Positions 9,400 to 17,979 are shown, counted from the first letter of the stretch. The stretch: DNA of 18,062 nt from Thermoplasmatales archaeon ex4484_6 (GCA_002254385.1 NJDO01000024.1:1-18062); one strand, 5' to 3'. A program made the numbers and translations. The notes: generated by a model from the letters alone, not told the origin.

Positions 9400-10164
9400 A
9401 TGAACATTGTAGTATGTGCGAAACAGGTTGTGGATGTGGGAGAGATCAAGGTCAACCCCTCCACCAACAAGCCGGTCCTCGAGGGCATTCCCAGGAAGAT
9501 CAGCGATATAGACAAGAACGCCATGGAGGAGGCCATCAGGATAAAGGAGAAGCTGGGGGGGAAGATAACGGCAATGACTGTCGGCCCTCCAGATGCCAGG
9601 GAAAGGATCAAGGAGCTGCTTGCAATGGGCGCCGACGAGGGTGTCCTGATAGAGGCTCCCGAGAATGCCGACTACCATCTCGTATCCCGGGCACTGGCAA
9701 GAGGTATCGAGAAGATGGGTGATGTGGACATTGTTCTCTGCGGTGAGGCTTCCATCGACATGTTCTCGGGCCAGGTGGGTCCCAGGATAGCGGGTCATCT
9801 CCGCATCCCGCAGCTCACCTATGCCTTCAGGCTGGAAGCCGATGAAGGGAAGATAAGGGCCGACAGGAACATGGGCGATACCATGGTGATATCCGAATCA
9901 ACCTATCCCGTTGTGGTGACCGTCACAAAGGAGATCAACGAACCCAGGCTTCCGTCCCTCATGCAGATCCTCGGATCCGCCAACAAACCCCTGAACGAAT
10001 GGAAGATGGGCGATCTGGGGCTTGAAGGGGAAGCTCCCCGTGTGACGGAGGTCGACCTTTCCGGTGTCTCCATGGAGAGAAAGAACGTGATATTCAAGGA
10101 TGACCTGGATGAGGCCGTGAACGAACTTGCGGACAGACTTGCCAAGGAGGGCGTAACGGGGTGA
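9400..10164 (+). CDS. etfB: Electron transfer flavoprotein beta subunit
   Basis: A 254-residue EtfB/FixA protein. It begins MNIVVCAKQVVD and has PVLEGIPRKISDIDKNAMEEA, then CGEASIDMFSGQVGP and VTVTKEINEPRLPSLMQI, the recognition and nucleotide-binding segments of the family in their normal order. With EtfA it accepts electrons from acyl-CoA dehydrogenases; the beta subunit holds AMP in ordinary ETFs or a second FAD in bifurcating ones. I cannot decide between these by eye. The ATG follows GGTGATAGG, with a Shine-Dalgarno core GGTGAT. It lies 21 bases after the synthetase gene and is immediately followed by etfA, so all four genes probably form one transcript. Confidence 0.95.
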   Translation: MNIVVCAKQVVDVGEIKVNPSTNKPVLEGIPRKISDIDKNAMEEAIRIKEKLGGKITAMTVGPPDARERIKELLAMGADEGVLIEAPENADYHLVSRALARGIEKMGDVDIVLCGEASIDMFSGQVGPRIAGHLRIPQLTYAFRLEADEGKIRADRNMGDTMVISESTYPVVVTVTKEINEPRLPSLMQILGSANKPLNEWKMGDLGLEGEAPRVTEVDLSGVSMERKNVIFKDDLDEAVNELADRLAKEGVTG

Positions 10165-10169
10165 TCATG

Positions 10170-11123
10170 ATGGTTCTCATATATTCCGATACGGAAAAGG
10201 GCGCCCTGGAGCTTCTCTCCAAGGGAAGGGAGCTGGCAGATGCTGCCGGAAGGAAGGTCTCTGTGGTCATTACCGGACCCGATGCGGGGAGCAGGGCGAA
10301 GAGGTTCATCGAACACGGGGCGGACAGGGTCATTCTTGCCGCACCTTCACTTGAAGGTTTCAAGGCCGAAGAGATAGCCGATGTCCTCGAAGGCATAGTG
10401 AAAGATGAGAAAGAGGACGTGATCCTCATCTCATCCACAAAGAACGGAAAGGAACTGGCCCCCAGGCTCGCCGCCATGCTTGACGCGGGATGTGTTACTG
10501 ACGCAACCTCCATCGATATCGATTCCGGAAGGCTGAGGGTCGAAAGAACCGTTTACAGCGGGAACGCGGTGGCGAAGGAGGAGTTTGCCTCGACACCTGC
10601 GGTCATCACCGTTCCTGGAAAGGCCTTTGACCCGCTTCCCCCGGATCCGTCCCGCACCGGAGAGGTCATTGAAGCCGCTGTCCAGCCCGGGGGGCATGGA
10701 TCAAGGATAATCGAGGTCAAGAAGATGGTGTCCGAAGGTGTCAACGTTGAGGACGCCGAGATAATTGTCTCCTGCGGCAGGGGGTTCAAGAGCAGCGACG
10801 ACCTCAAGATGCTGGAGGAGCTCGCAGATACACTGAACGGTGTTACGCTGGGATGCTCCAGACCCATAGCGGCGGACCTCAAGTGGCTTTCGGATGATCA
10901 CTGGATAGGCCTGTCGGGCCACAAGGTGAAACCGAAACTGTATGTGGCATGCGGAATATCCGGGCAGATACAGCACGTGGCCGGAATGAGGGACTCGGGC
11001 ATAATCGTGGCCATAAACAAGGACCCCGATGCACCGATATTCAATTCGGCCGATTACGGTATTGTCGGCGACCTGTACCAGGTCATACCAAAGCTGGTTG
11101 AAGCGTTGAAAGCCAGAAAATGA
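10170..11123 (+). CDS. etfA: Electron transfer flavoprotein alpha subunit
   Basis: A 317-residue EtfA/FixB protein. The N-terminal half is the EtfB-contacting domain. The C-terminal FAD domain shows SCGRGFKSSDDL, LGCSRP, SGHKVKPKLYVACGISGQIQH and then NKDPDAPIFNSADYGIVGDL, all usual. The His of IQH, which sits near the flavin, is kept. The loop normally written QVGQTG is WIGLSG here, so two flavin-contact positions differ from the mitochondrial protein. Three starts are possible: GTG 10161 overlapping the etfB stop, ATG 10167 and ATG 10170. The last is best spaced from GGGGTGAT (10158-10165). It pairs with EtfB to carry dehydrogenase electrons; the next acceptor is not visible. Confidence 0.94.
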   Translation: MVLIYSDTEKGALELLSKGRELADAAGRKVSVVITGPDAGSRAKRFIEHGADRVILAAPSLEGFKAEEIADVLEGIVKDEKEDVILISSTKNGKELAPRLAAMLDAGCVTDATSIDIDSGRLRVERTVYSGNAVAKEEFASTPAVITVPGKAFDPLPPDPSRTGEVIEAAVQPGGHGSRIIEVKKMVSEGVNVEDAEIIVSCGRGFKSSDDLKMLEELADTLNGVTLGCSRPIAADLKWLSDDHWIGLSGHKVKPKLYVACGISGQIQHVAGMRDSGIIVAINKDPDAPIFNSADYGIVGDLYQVIPKLVEALKARK

Positions 11124-11381
11124 TCGCTCACAACCGATGCGGGAACCGGATCGCTCCGGGCGAATGCATGCTCCCTGCCCTCCCCGATGAGCCGTGAGGC
11201 GCGATGAATTGCAATCCGGTATATCAATCACACGATTCCGGATGCAGTCCGCGTTTCACTTCATGGCACCATATTCATTCCGCTAGCCCGCCTATTCCAT
11301 AAGAAGGTTATAAATATCAAATATTCACTAACAATATTGCAATTCCCATATATAACACTTCAAGGAAGCGGGTGTTATTTC
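11124..11381 (+). other. Intergenic region with hairpins and promoter signals
   Basis: I see no convincing gene here. A short perfect hairpin CCGGA/TCCGG with a TCGC loop lies at 11146-11159, and a wider inverted repeat ATCCGG...CCGGAT spans 11214-11243. Neither is followed by a T run. From about 11300 the DNA turns AT-rich and carries TATA-like boxes. AATATT occurs twice, at 11320-11325 and 11333-11338, and could be an operator over the likely start. The region separates the etf genes from the hdr operon. Confidence 0.5.
11308..11317 (+). promoter_or_regulatory. Candidate promoter of the hdr-mvh operon
   Basis: TTATAAATAT is a good archaeal TATA box; a start is expected near 11338. A second box, ATATATAA, lies near 11348-11356 and would start transcription near 11378, just before an ATG at 11382. 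Both precede the hdr-mvh gene run, and no later promoter is evident before hdrC. Confidence 0.5.
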
Positions 11382-11699
11382 ATGAAAAAACCGATTCATT
11401 CGAGTATTCATGCCTCATCCATTCATATTGCTCTTCCATTCTCCGACATCCTTCCCGGAAAACACCACTGCCGGTCAGAGATCCGGACAGGGACACGTTT
11501 CGGGCCCGGTTCCGATTCATCGCCATCGCCCGATACCGGAGCATCCACCTATTCATATTTCATCACTAAGAAATCGGACACGAATGACAATACATTCGTA
11601 TCCGAACCTCTAACCCCCGCCCCCGAGGAATGGTGGGCAAAAGGAATCGAGGAGTATTTCAAGAGACAGGCGAATGGATGCTTTGAATTTCCTATATGA
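11382..11699 (+). CDS. Doubtful small ORF upstream of hdrC
   Basis: An open frame of 105 codons from ATG 11382, extendable to a TTG at 11337, ends at a TGA that overlaps an in-frame upstream ATG of hdrC (11696). I recognise no family. The first half is rich in Ser, His and Pro and built partly of repeated Ile-His codons. The last 30 residues (PEEWWAKGIEEYFKR) look more protein-like. Against it, the other two forward frames are also open for about 65 codons each, so the lack of stops may come from composition. For it are the upstream TATA box and the stop/start overlap with the hdrC frame. If it is not a gene, 11124-11716 is a long leader or regulatory region. Confidence 0.3.
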   Translation: MKKPIHSSIHASSIHIALPFSDILPGKHHCRSEIRTGTRFGPGSDSSPSPDTGASTYSYFITKKSDTNDNTFVSEPLTPAPEEWWAKGIEEYFKRQANGCFEFPI

Positions 11700-11716
11700 T
11701 GAAAAAGAGGGATCAT

Positions 11717-12244
11717 ATGAGCATTACGGACATGACCTCCATGGCGGAAGCACAGTCGGACCTGAGATCCGAGATCAACAAGAGGCTTGAAAGGCTCATT
11801 CTCGGGGTCTCGGATTACTGCTACCAGTGCGCAAAATGCACATCCGGGTGCGAGTCACATAAGCTGCTTGAACTTGAACCGCACCAAATAGTTGCACTCC
11901 TGAAAAGAGGGCTCATCGATGAGATGGTCAACTCGGAGATCATATGGACCTGCATGAGCTGTTTCAAGTGCAAGGAAAGATGCCCCCAGAAGGTGCCTCC
12001 CGTCGACATTCTCTTTGCACTCAAGAACCTGACAGTGCTCACGGGGAAACAGGTTCCCGGCGATTATACCCAGATGCTGCAGTCGGTGATGAGCATCGGA
12101 TACATACAGGACCGGCAAACCGTTCCGACCAGATCCGGTGATACCGTCAAGAGGGAGGACCTGGGCCTTCCGGTTCTCTCGGGTTTGCAGGACCCGAACG
12201 GATTCCAGAACATAATCACGGCCTCCGCAGTGGAGAAGATATAA
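11717..12244 (+). CDS. hdrC: Heterodisulfide reductase subunit C
   Basis: A 175-residue HdrC with two ferredoxin-type [4Fe-4S] motifs: CYQCAKCTSGC (C35, C38, C41, C45) and CMSCFKCKERCP (C79, C82, C85, C89). It relays electrons between HdrA and the catalytic subunit HdrB. ATG 11717 has AGAGG six bases upstream; ATG 11696 would add seven residues and has no such site. It is followed 12 bases later by hdrB. Order C-B-A then D-G-A of the hydrogenase implies a soluble Hdr-hydrogenase complex. No membrane segment is present, so it is not the HdrDE type. Confidence 0.95.
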   Translation: MSITDMTSMAEAQSDLRSEINKRLERLILGVSDYCYQCAKCTSGCESHKLLELEPHQIVALLKRGLIDEMVNSEIIWTCMSCFKCKERCPQKVPPVDILFALKNLTVLTGKQVPGDYTQMLQSVMSIGYIQDRQTVPTRSGDTVKREDLGLPVLSGLQDPNGFQNIITASAVEKI

Positions 12245-12256
12245 GGAGAGATCAGG

Positions 12257-13132
12257 ATGAAACTCGCACTGTACCCGGGATGTCTTATGCCAACGGAACA
12301 GTACGCATATGAGATGTCCATCAGGGAGACCCTTCCCCTCATGGGAGTCGAGATCGTTGACCTCCCGGGATTCTCATGCTGCGGTGAACCTCTGAAGAGC
12401 ATCAATCAGATGCTGACCCTTCACATGTCGGCAAGAAACCTCTCGATAGCCGACAGGGAGGGTATCGACCTTCTTGTCCCGTGTCCCATGTGCCATCTCG
12501 CACTCAGTGAGGCAAAGAACATATTGGACGGGAACGGGGAGATGAAGAAGAGGATCAATGCAAAACTCCGGGAAGAAGGATTGGAGTACATCGGAAAACA
12601 GAGGTTGTTCCATATAATCGACCTTGTGCACGATGAGATAGGACTGGATACTATCAGGGAGAGGGTGAAAAAAACCCTGCCGGACCTTAACATGGCTGCC
12701 CATTACGGGTGCCACATACTGAGACCATCGGAGATGGGGAGGCCCGTTGATTCGGAAAATCCGCGGAAAATGGAAGCGATCCTCCTCTCCCTGGGAGTGA
12801 GATCGGAGGATTATGCGGAGAAGCTGGACTGCTGCGGAGGACCCCTCCTGCCGAATCATCCGGAGACATCTCTTGCCAAGACCGGTCAGAAACTCCAGGC
12901 CGTTTCGGAACAGGGATTCGACGGAATGGTGCTTGCGTGTCCGTGGTGTCAGAAAATGTTCGACTCAAAGCAGACCAAGGCCGCCGAGTCCGTCGGATCC
13001 AGGGCGCATGTCCCGGTCCTTTATCTCACACAGCTGATGGGGCTGGCCTTCGGAATAGATGATGCAAAGCTCGGGCTGAACCTGAATCTTAGTCCCGTGG
13101 ATGATCTTGGATTGAAAGGGGAGGTGGAATGA
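12257..13132 (+). CDS. hdrB: Heterodisulfide reductase subunit B, catalytic
   Basis: A 291-residue HdrB with both complete CCG domains. The first is C9, C41-C42-G and C76/C79 (CPMC); the second is C152, C192-C193-G and C228/C231 (CPWC). In HdrB these hold two non-cubane [4Fe-4S] clusters that reduce the disulfide of coenzymes M and B in methanogens. All ligands are intact, so disulfide or thiol chemistry is expected. The actual substrate in this organism is unknown, since no coenzyme M/B genes are visible. The Shine-Dalgarno is AAGGAGAGAT. The stop overlaps the region of the hdrA start. Confidence 0.95.
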   Translation: MKLALYPGCLMPTEQYAYEMSIRETLPLMGVEIVDLPGFSCCGEPLKSINQMLTLHMSARNLSIADREGIDLLVPCPMCHLALSEAKNILDGNGEMKKRINAKLREEGLEYIGKQRLFHIIDLVHDEIGLDTIRERVKKTLPDLNMAAHYGCHILRPSEMGRPVDSENPRKMEAILLSLGVRSEDYAEKLDCCGGPLLPNHPETSLAKTGQKLQAVSEQGFDGMVLACPWCQKMFDSKQTKAAESVGSRAHVPVLYLTQLMGLAFGIDDAKLGLNLNLSPVDDLGLKGEVE

Positions 13133-15135
13133 TGGAACGGATCGGTGTTTTCGTATGCCATTGTGGAATAAACATCTCCTCCATGGTCGATGTGGAATCA
13201 ATAGTTGAAAGGGTCCGGGAACTGGATGGTGTGGTCGAGGCCAAGAGTTACAAGTATATGTGTTCCGACAGGGGTGCACAGATCATCAAGAAATCCATAG
13301 AGGAGAAGGGAATTGACGGTGCCGTCATAGCCTGCTGCTCTCCAAGAATGCATGAGCCCACATTCAGGGGAGTGGCCGAGGACGGAGGGATGAACCCATT
13401 CACCGTGGAGATCGCAAACATCAGGGAACAATGCTCCTGGGCTCATGATTCAAGGGAAAGATCCACGGAAAAGGCGATGAAGCTCGTGATGAGCTCAGTC
13501 GCCAAGGCAAGGCTTCTCGAGCCTTTGGAGAGGGGCAGGACCCCCGTGATCCCGAATGCTCTGGTAATTGGGGGAGGGATCGCCGGCATACAGGCATCCC
13601 TGGATCTGGCCAATGAAGGTTTCCGGGTGTATCTGGTCGAGAAGGACCCATCGATCGGGGGCAGGATGGCGCAGCTGGACAAGACCTTTCCCACCCTTGA
13701 CTGCTCCTCGTGCATCCTGACTCCGAAGATGATGGAGGTATATCACCATCCGAATATCGATCTCATGACATATTCCGAGGTGCTGTCCATCGAGGGAAGT
13801 ATCGGCGACTACAGGGTCAAGGTGAGAAGGAAACCCCGCTATGTCGATGTTGATAGATGTACAGGGTGCGGTGACTGCGTCACAGCCTGCAGGATGAGGG
13901 ACAGGATACCCGATGAGTTCAACATGGGATTGTCAAACAGGTCCGCGATCTACATACAGTTTCCGCAGGCCATTCCATTGAAAGCGGTGATGGATAGTGA
14001 AACCTGCCTCTTTCACAGGTTCGGAAAATGCGGTGACGGGCCGCTCTGCGTCGAAGCCTGCGAGGCGGAAGCGATAGATTTCGAGCAGAAGGAGGAGGTG
14101 GCGGAACTCAATGTCGGTGCCATCGTCGTGGCCACCGGATACGATCTGCTGGACCCCGCGTCTCTCCATGAATACGGCTATTCGAGATCGAAGAATGTGA
14201 TAACCACACTTGAACTGGAGCGTCTGATCAGCTCATCCGGGCCCACAAAGGGAGAGGTCAGACTACCATCCAGCGGGGAGAGGCCAAGGTCTGTAACGAT
14301 GATCATGTGTGTCGGATCCAGGGACGAGACACAATGCAGCTGGTGCTGCAGGATCGGCTGCATGACAGCTCTGAAACAGGTGATCCTTCTCAGGGAGAAT
14401 CTGGGAGAAGAGGTGGAGATCAACATACTCTATACCGACATCAGATCCTTCGGAAAGGGATACGAGGAATTCTATCGAAATGTCAGAGCGGAGAACACGA
14501 ACTTCTTCCGGGGGAGACCCTCGGAGGTGAGGATACGGAACGAGGATATCAGGATAGACATCTTTGACACCATTACCAACAAGCTTTTCGAGATCCGGAC
14601 CGACATGGTGGTCCTGGTCCCCGCTGTTGTTCCCCGTGCGGATTCCGGGGAATTCGCAAGGATGATGAACCTATCCCGGAGCGGGGACGGATTTCTCCTG
14701 GAAGCCCATCTGAAATTGAAGCCCATGGACACCTTCGTAAACGGCATTTTCATCGCAGGGTGCTGCCAGGGACCGAAGGATATCACGGACACCGTTGCCC
14801 AGGCAAGCGGTGCCGCATCCAGGGCCGCAGGGATCCTCAGCAAGAAGGAGCTCGAGAACGATCCACTTATAGCGGTTGTTGACGCCGATCTCTGTTCGGG
14901 CTGCAGGATCTGCATCTCACTCTGCCCCTATTCGGCGATAGAACCGGTGGTCGAAACGATGGCCGGTGAGGAAGTGGTGCATGCGGAGATCAATGAGGTG
15001 CTCTGCCAGGGCTGCGGAGCATGCGTGGCGGCCTGTCCGTCGGGTGCGATAAATCAGATGGGATTCAAGGATAACCAGATCCTGGCAATGATCGGGGTTC
15101 TGAACGACTGCAGCGACGCGGGGGGATTGAAATGA
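13132..15135 (+). CDS. hdrA: Heterodisulfide reductase subunit A, flavoprotein
   Basis: A 667-residue HdrA. The N-terminal IGVFVCHCG domain leads to the FAD-binding GGGIAG (147-152), then LDCSSCILTPKM with C191/C194. A ferredoxin-like insert has C243, C246, C249, C253 plus C292, C300, C306 and C310. The second flavin half follows, with FIAGCCQGPKD near 540. Two C-terminal [4Fe-4S] motifs are C588/C591/C594/C598 and C625/C628/C631/C635. In methanogens HdrA bifurcates electrons from MvhADG between ferredoxin and HdrB. ATG 13132 is spaced five bases from GGAGGTG; ATG 13129, overlapping the hdrB stop, is only two bases away. All expected cofactor ligands are present. Confidence 0.96.
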   Translation: MERIGVFVCHCGINISSMVDVESIVERVRELDGVVEAKSYKYMCSDRGAQIIKKSIEEKGIDGAVIACCSPRMHEPTFRGVAEDGGMNPFTVEIANIREQCSWAHDSRERSTEKAMKLVMSSVAKARLLEPLERGRTPVIPNALVIGGGIAGIQASLDLANEGFRVYLVEKDPSIGGRMAQLDKTFPTLDCSSCILTPKMMEVYHHPNIDLMTYSEVLSIEGSIGDYRVKVRRKPRYVDVDRCTGCGDCVTACRMRDRIPDEFNMGLSNRSAIYIQFPQAIPLKAVMDSETCLFHRFGKCGDGPLCVEACEAEAIDFEQKEEVAELNVGAIVVATGYDLLDPASLHEYGYSRSKNVITTLELERLISSSGPTKGEVRLPSSGERPRSVTMIMCVGSRDETQCSWCCRIGCMTALKQVILLRENLGEEVEINILYTDIRSFGKGYEEFYRNVRAENTNFFRGRPSEVRIRNEDIRIDIFDTITNKLFEIRTDMVVLVPAVVPRADSGEFARMMNLSRSGDGFLLEAHLKLKPMDTFVNGIFIAGCCQGPKDITDTVAQASGAASRAAGILSKKELENDPLIAVVDADLCSGCRICISLCPYSAIEPVVETMAGEEVVHAEINEVLCQGCGACVAACPSGAINQMGFKDNQILAMIGVLNDCSDAGGLK

Positions 15136-15551
15136 GCGAATACGATCCGAACATAATCGCATTTCTGTGCAACTGGTGTGCATACGCCGGAGCGGATCTG
15201 GCAGGTACGAGCAGGCTGAAGTACCCTTCCAATGTCAAATCCATACGCATCATGTGCTCCGGGAGGGTCGACCCCGTCTTCATTCTGGAAGCTCTCAGGG
15301 AGGGGGCGGACGGAATACTCGTGGCAGGATGCCATCCCGGTGACTGCCACTATCAGAGTGGAAATTACAAGACCAGCAGGAAGATCAGGCTCCTCAGGAG
15401 ACTGCTCAGGGAACTGAACATGGATCCCGAAAGGGTCAGGTTCGAACACATATCCGCATCCGAGGGGCAGAAGTTCGCCGATGTTGTCACCGATTTCGTG
15501 AACGAGTTGAAGGTGATGGGCCCGAACCCTCTGAAGGGGGAATGCCAGTGA
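15132..15551 (+). CDS. mvhD: Hydrogenase iron-sulfur subunit MvhD
   Basis: A 139-residue MvhD with five conserved Cys: C13/C16 (CNWC), C42 (MCSGRVD), and C67/C72 (CHPGDC). These ligate the [2Fe-2S] cluster that wires the hydrogenase to HdrA. It overlaps the hdrA stop by four bases (ATGA) and the next gene by ten, so translation is coupled. MvhD can also pair with formate dehydrogenase, but here mvhG and mvhA follow, so hydrogenase is the partner. Confidence 0.95.
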   Translation: MSEYDPNIIAFLCNWCAYAGADLAGTSRLKYPSNVKSIRIMCSGRVDPVFILEALREGADGILVAGCHPGDCHYQSGNYKTSRKIRLLRRLLRELNMDPERVRFEHISASEGQKFADVVTDFVNELKVMGPNPLKGECQ

Positions 15552-16525
15552 CAGAAAGGAAGCTGAAATTCGCCTTCTACTGGGGTGCAAGCTGCGGCGG
15601 ATGTGAAATTGCAGTGCTTGACATCGACGAGAAGATACTGGACGTTGCGGCTGCAGCGGACATCCTCTTCTGGCCCGTGGCGGTTGATACGAAATATTCG
15701 GATGTCGAGGCCATGGAGGATGGATTCATCGACGTATGCTTTTTCAACGGTGCGATCAGGACCTCCGAGCAGGAGGAGCTCGCACACCTTCTTAGGAGGA
15801 AATCCGGGTGTTTGGTTGCCTTCGGCTCCTGCGCAGCAATGGGGGGCATACCGGGGCTGGCGAACCTTGCGAACCGGGACAAGATCTTCGAGACGGCGTA
15901 TCTGGATAATCCCTCCACATCGAATCCCGGGAGAACCCTTCCTTCAAAGGAGAGCAGGGTGAAGGAGGGGACGCTGACACTCCCGGAGTTCCACGACAGG
16001 GTGAGGGCCCTTCATCAGGTAACGGATGTCGATTATTTCCTTCCGGGATGCCCGCCCCCCACCAACCTGATACTGGAAGCTGTCAATGCCGTGATAAAAG
16101 GGGAGCTTCCGCCGAAAGGATCGGTGATAGCTCCCGAGAAATCCGTATGCGAAGAATGCAGGTTCGAGAAATCGGAGAAGATGCTGACGGAGATCAGAAG
16201 GATATATGAAGTCGAGAAGGTGGAGGACAGATGCCTTCTGGAGCAGGGAATAATCTGCCTTGGACCTGCCACGAGAGGGGGGTGCTCAGCAAGGTGCCTC
16301 GATGCATACATGCCGTGCACAGGCTGCGGAGGTCCGACCCCGAACTCGATGGATCAGGGAGGGAAGATGATCTCGGCCCTGGCATCCATACTCGGATTGG
16401 AGGGGGAGGAGGCGCTTCCGGACGAGGAGATCGAGAGGCTCCTTGACGGCATAGTGGATCCGGTCGGTACGTTCTACAAATACGGACTTGCCGCAGCCCT
16501 GATAAACAGGAGGCTGGAAGGATGA
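15542..16525 (+). CDS. mvhG: [NiFe] hydrogenase small subunit (group 3c)
   Basis: A 327-residue small subunit of an F420-non-reducing [NiFe] hydrogenase. The proximal cluster site is CGGC (C18, C21), with further Cys in FGSCAAMGG and FLPGCPPP. A Cys-rich C-terminal part (CEEC, CLGPATRGGCSARC, CTGCGG) carries the other clusters. There is no twin-arginine signal, so the enzyme is cytoplasmic, as expected for group 3. Electrons pass from the NiFe site through these clusters to MvhD. The ATG follows GAAGGGGG and overlaps mvhD by ten bases; the stop overlaps mvhA by four. Confidence 0.95.
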   Translation: MPVTERKLKFAFYWGASCGGCEIAVLDIDEKILDVAAAADILFWPVAVDTKYSDVEAMEDGFIDVCFFNGAIRTSEQEELAHLLRRKSGCLVAFGSCAAMGGIPGLANLANRDKIFETAYLDNPSTSNPGRTLPSKESRVKEGTLTLPEFHDRVRALHQVTDVDYFLPGCPPPTNLILEAVNAVIKGELPPKGSVIAPEKSVCEECRFEKSEKMLTEIRRIYEVEKVEDRCLLEQGIICLGPATRGGCSARCLDAYMPCTGCGGPTPNSMDQGGKMISALASILGLEGEEALPDEEIERLLDGIVDPVGTFYKYGLAAALINRRLEG

Positions 16526-17979
16526 AAGAGATAACCATAGACCCCATCACCAGACTCGAAGGACACGGCAAGATCAACATATTCCTGAACGATCAGGGCA
16601 ACGTGGAGAACGCCTATCTCCAGATCCCGGAACTCAGGGGGTTCGAGAGGTTCTGCCAGGGCCGGAGAGCCGAGGATATGCCCCAGATCACCTCCAGGAT
16701 ATGCGGTGTCTGTCCCGTTGCCCACCACTCCGCCTCGACAAAGGCCCTGGACATGGCCTTCAACACAGAGCCCCCGACAGCGGCGAAGAAGCTCAGGGAA
16801 CTGATGTACATGGGGTACATCATCTACGACCACATTCTCCATTTCTATTTCCTGGGCGGCCCGGATTTCGTGGTCGGGCCCGATGCACCTCCGGCAAAAA
16901 GGAACATACTCGGGGTCATAGAGAAAGCGGGATTGGACATCGGGAAAGAGGTGATCAAGCACCGTGCATACGGTCAGAGGATCACAGCGATCCTGGGCGG
17001 GAAGGCAACCCACCCCGTCTGCGGTCTGCCCGGAGGAGTATCAAAGGGATTGAACGGAGAGGAGGTCGCCGATATAGAATCGATGGTCGATTCCTGCATC
17101 GAATTTGCCAAGTTCTCCCTTCAGCTCTTCACGGATGTCGTGTTGAAGAACGCGGAATACGTGGAATTGATAACCAGAGGCCCCTATCAGCTCGACACGT
17201 ACAACATGGGACTCGTCGATTCGAACAATAAGTTGAACTTCTACGACGGCGACATCAGGGTGACGGATCAGGGTGGAAAGGAATACGAGAGGTTCCGGGT
17301 CGTTGATTATACGGAGCATATAAAGGAGCATGTGGAATCCTGGTCCTACATGAAGTTCCCATATCTCTCGAGTATAGGCTGGAAGGGGCTGGTCGACGGT
17401 CCGGACTCCGGGATATACCGGGTCGGTCCGCTGGGAAGATTGAATGCTTCCGACGGTATGACAACCCCGCTTGCGCAAAAGGAATACGACAGGATGTTCG
17501 AGACGCTTGGCGGGAAGCCCGTCGGTATGACCCTTTCATTCCACTGGGCAAGGTTGATAGAGCTCCTCTATGCGGGAGAGAGGGCCAGGGAGCTGATCAA
17601 GGATGATGATATCACTTCCGGGAAGATCAGGAATCCCGTCGGCGAACCGGGGGAAGGTATCGGAGTTGTTGAGGCAGCGAGGGGAACCCTGATACACCAC
17701 TACGATGTGGATGACAACGGGCTGATCAGGAAGGCCAATCTGATCGTCGCGACGACGAACAACGCCGGTGCGATCACCATGTCCGTCCGTGATGCCGCAA
17801 AGGGGCTCATAAAGAAGGGGGAGGTCAATGACGGACTCCTGAACATGGTCGAAATGGCCTTCAGGGCCTATGACCCATGTTTTGCCTGCGCGACCCATGC
17901 GATGCCCGGAAAAATGCCCCTGATAGCGAACATATATGATAAGGAAGAGAACCTTTTGAAGTCCATCAAGAGGAATTAG
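16522..17979 (+). CDS. mvhA: [NiFe] hydrogenase large subunit (group 3c)
   Basis: A 485-residue catalytic subunit. The N-terminal L1 motif is RICGVC (C61, C64) followed by PVAHH. The C-terminal L2 motif is DPCFACATH (C453, C456, H459). These four Cys bind the Ni-Fe site, so the enzyme should be active. A 26-residue tail after H459 should be clipped by a maturation protease, and such a gene starts right after this one. The protein oxidises or makes H2. With MvhD/G and HdrABC it forms the electron-bifurcating complex known from methanogens; in a non-methanogen it could run towards H2 production. It starts within the mvhG stop (ATGA). Confidence 0.96.
   Translation: MKEITIDPITRLEGHGKINIFLNDQGNVENAYLQIPELRGFERFCQGRRAEDMPQITSRICGVCPVAHHSASTKALDMAFNTEPPTAAKKLRELMYMGYIIYDHILHFYFLGGPDFVVGPDAPPAKRNILGVIEKAGLDIGKEVIKHRAYGQRITAILGGKATHPVCGLPGGVSKGLNGEEVADIESMVDSCIEFAKFSLQLFTDVVLKNAEYVELITRGPYQLDTYNMGLVDSNNKLNFYDGDIRVTDQGGKEYERFRVVDYTEHIKEHVESWSYMKFPYLSSIGWKGLVDGPDSGIYRVGPLGRLNASDGMTTPLAQKEYDRMFETLGGKPVGMTLSFHWARLIELLYAGERARELIKDDDITSGKIRNPVGEPGEGIGVVEAARGTLIHHYDVDDNGLIRKANLIVATTNNAGAITMSVRDAAKGLIKKGEVNDGLLNMVEMAFRAYDPCFACATHAMPGKMPLIANIYDKEENLLKSIKRN

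Noticed and set aside
11146..11159. Hairpin CCGGA-TCGC-TCCGG as the etfA terminator
   Set aside because: The stem has only five pairs, no T run follows, and intrinsic hairpin terminators are not the rule in archaea.
11717..17979. Evidence that the organism is a methanogen
   Set aside because: HdrABC-MvhADG also occurs in non-methanogenic archaea and in bacteria, and no methanogenesis-specific gene is present here.
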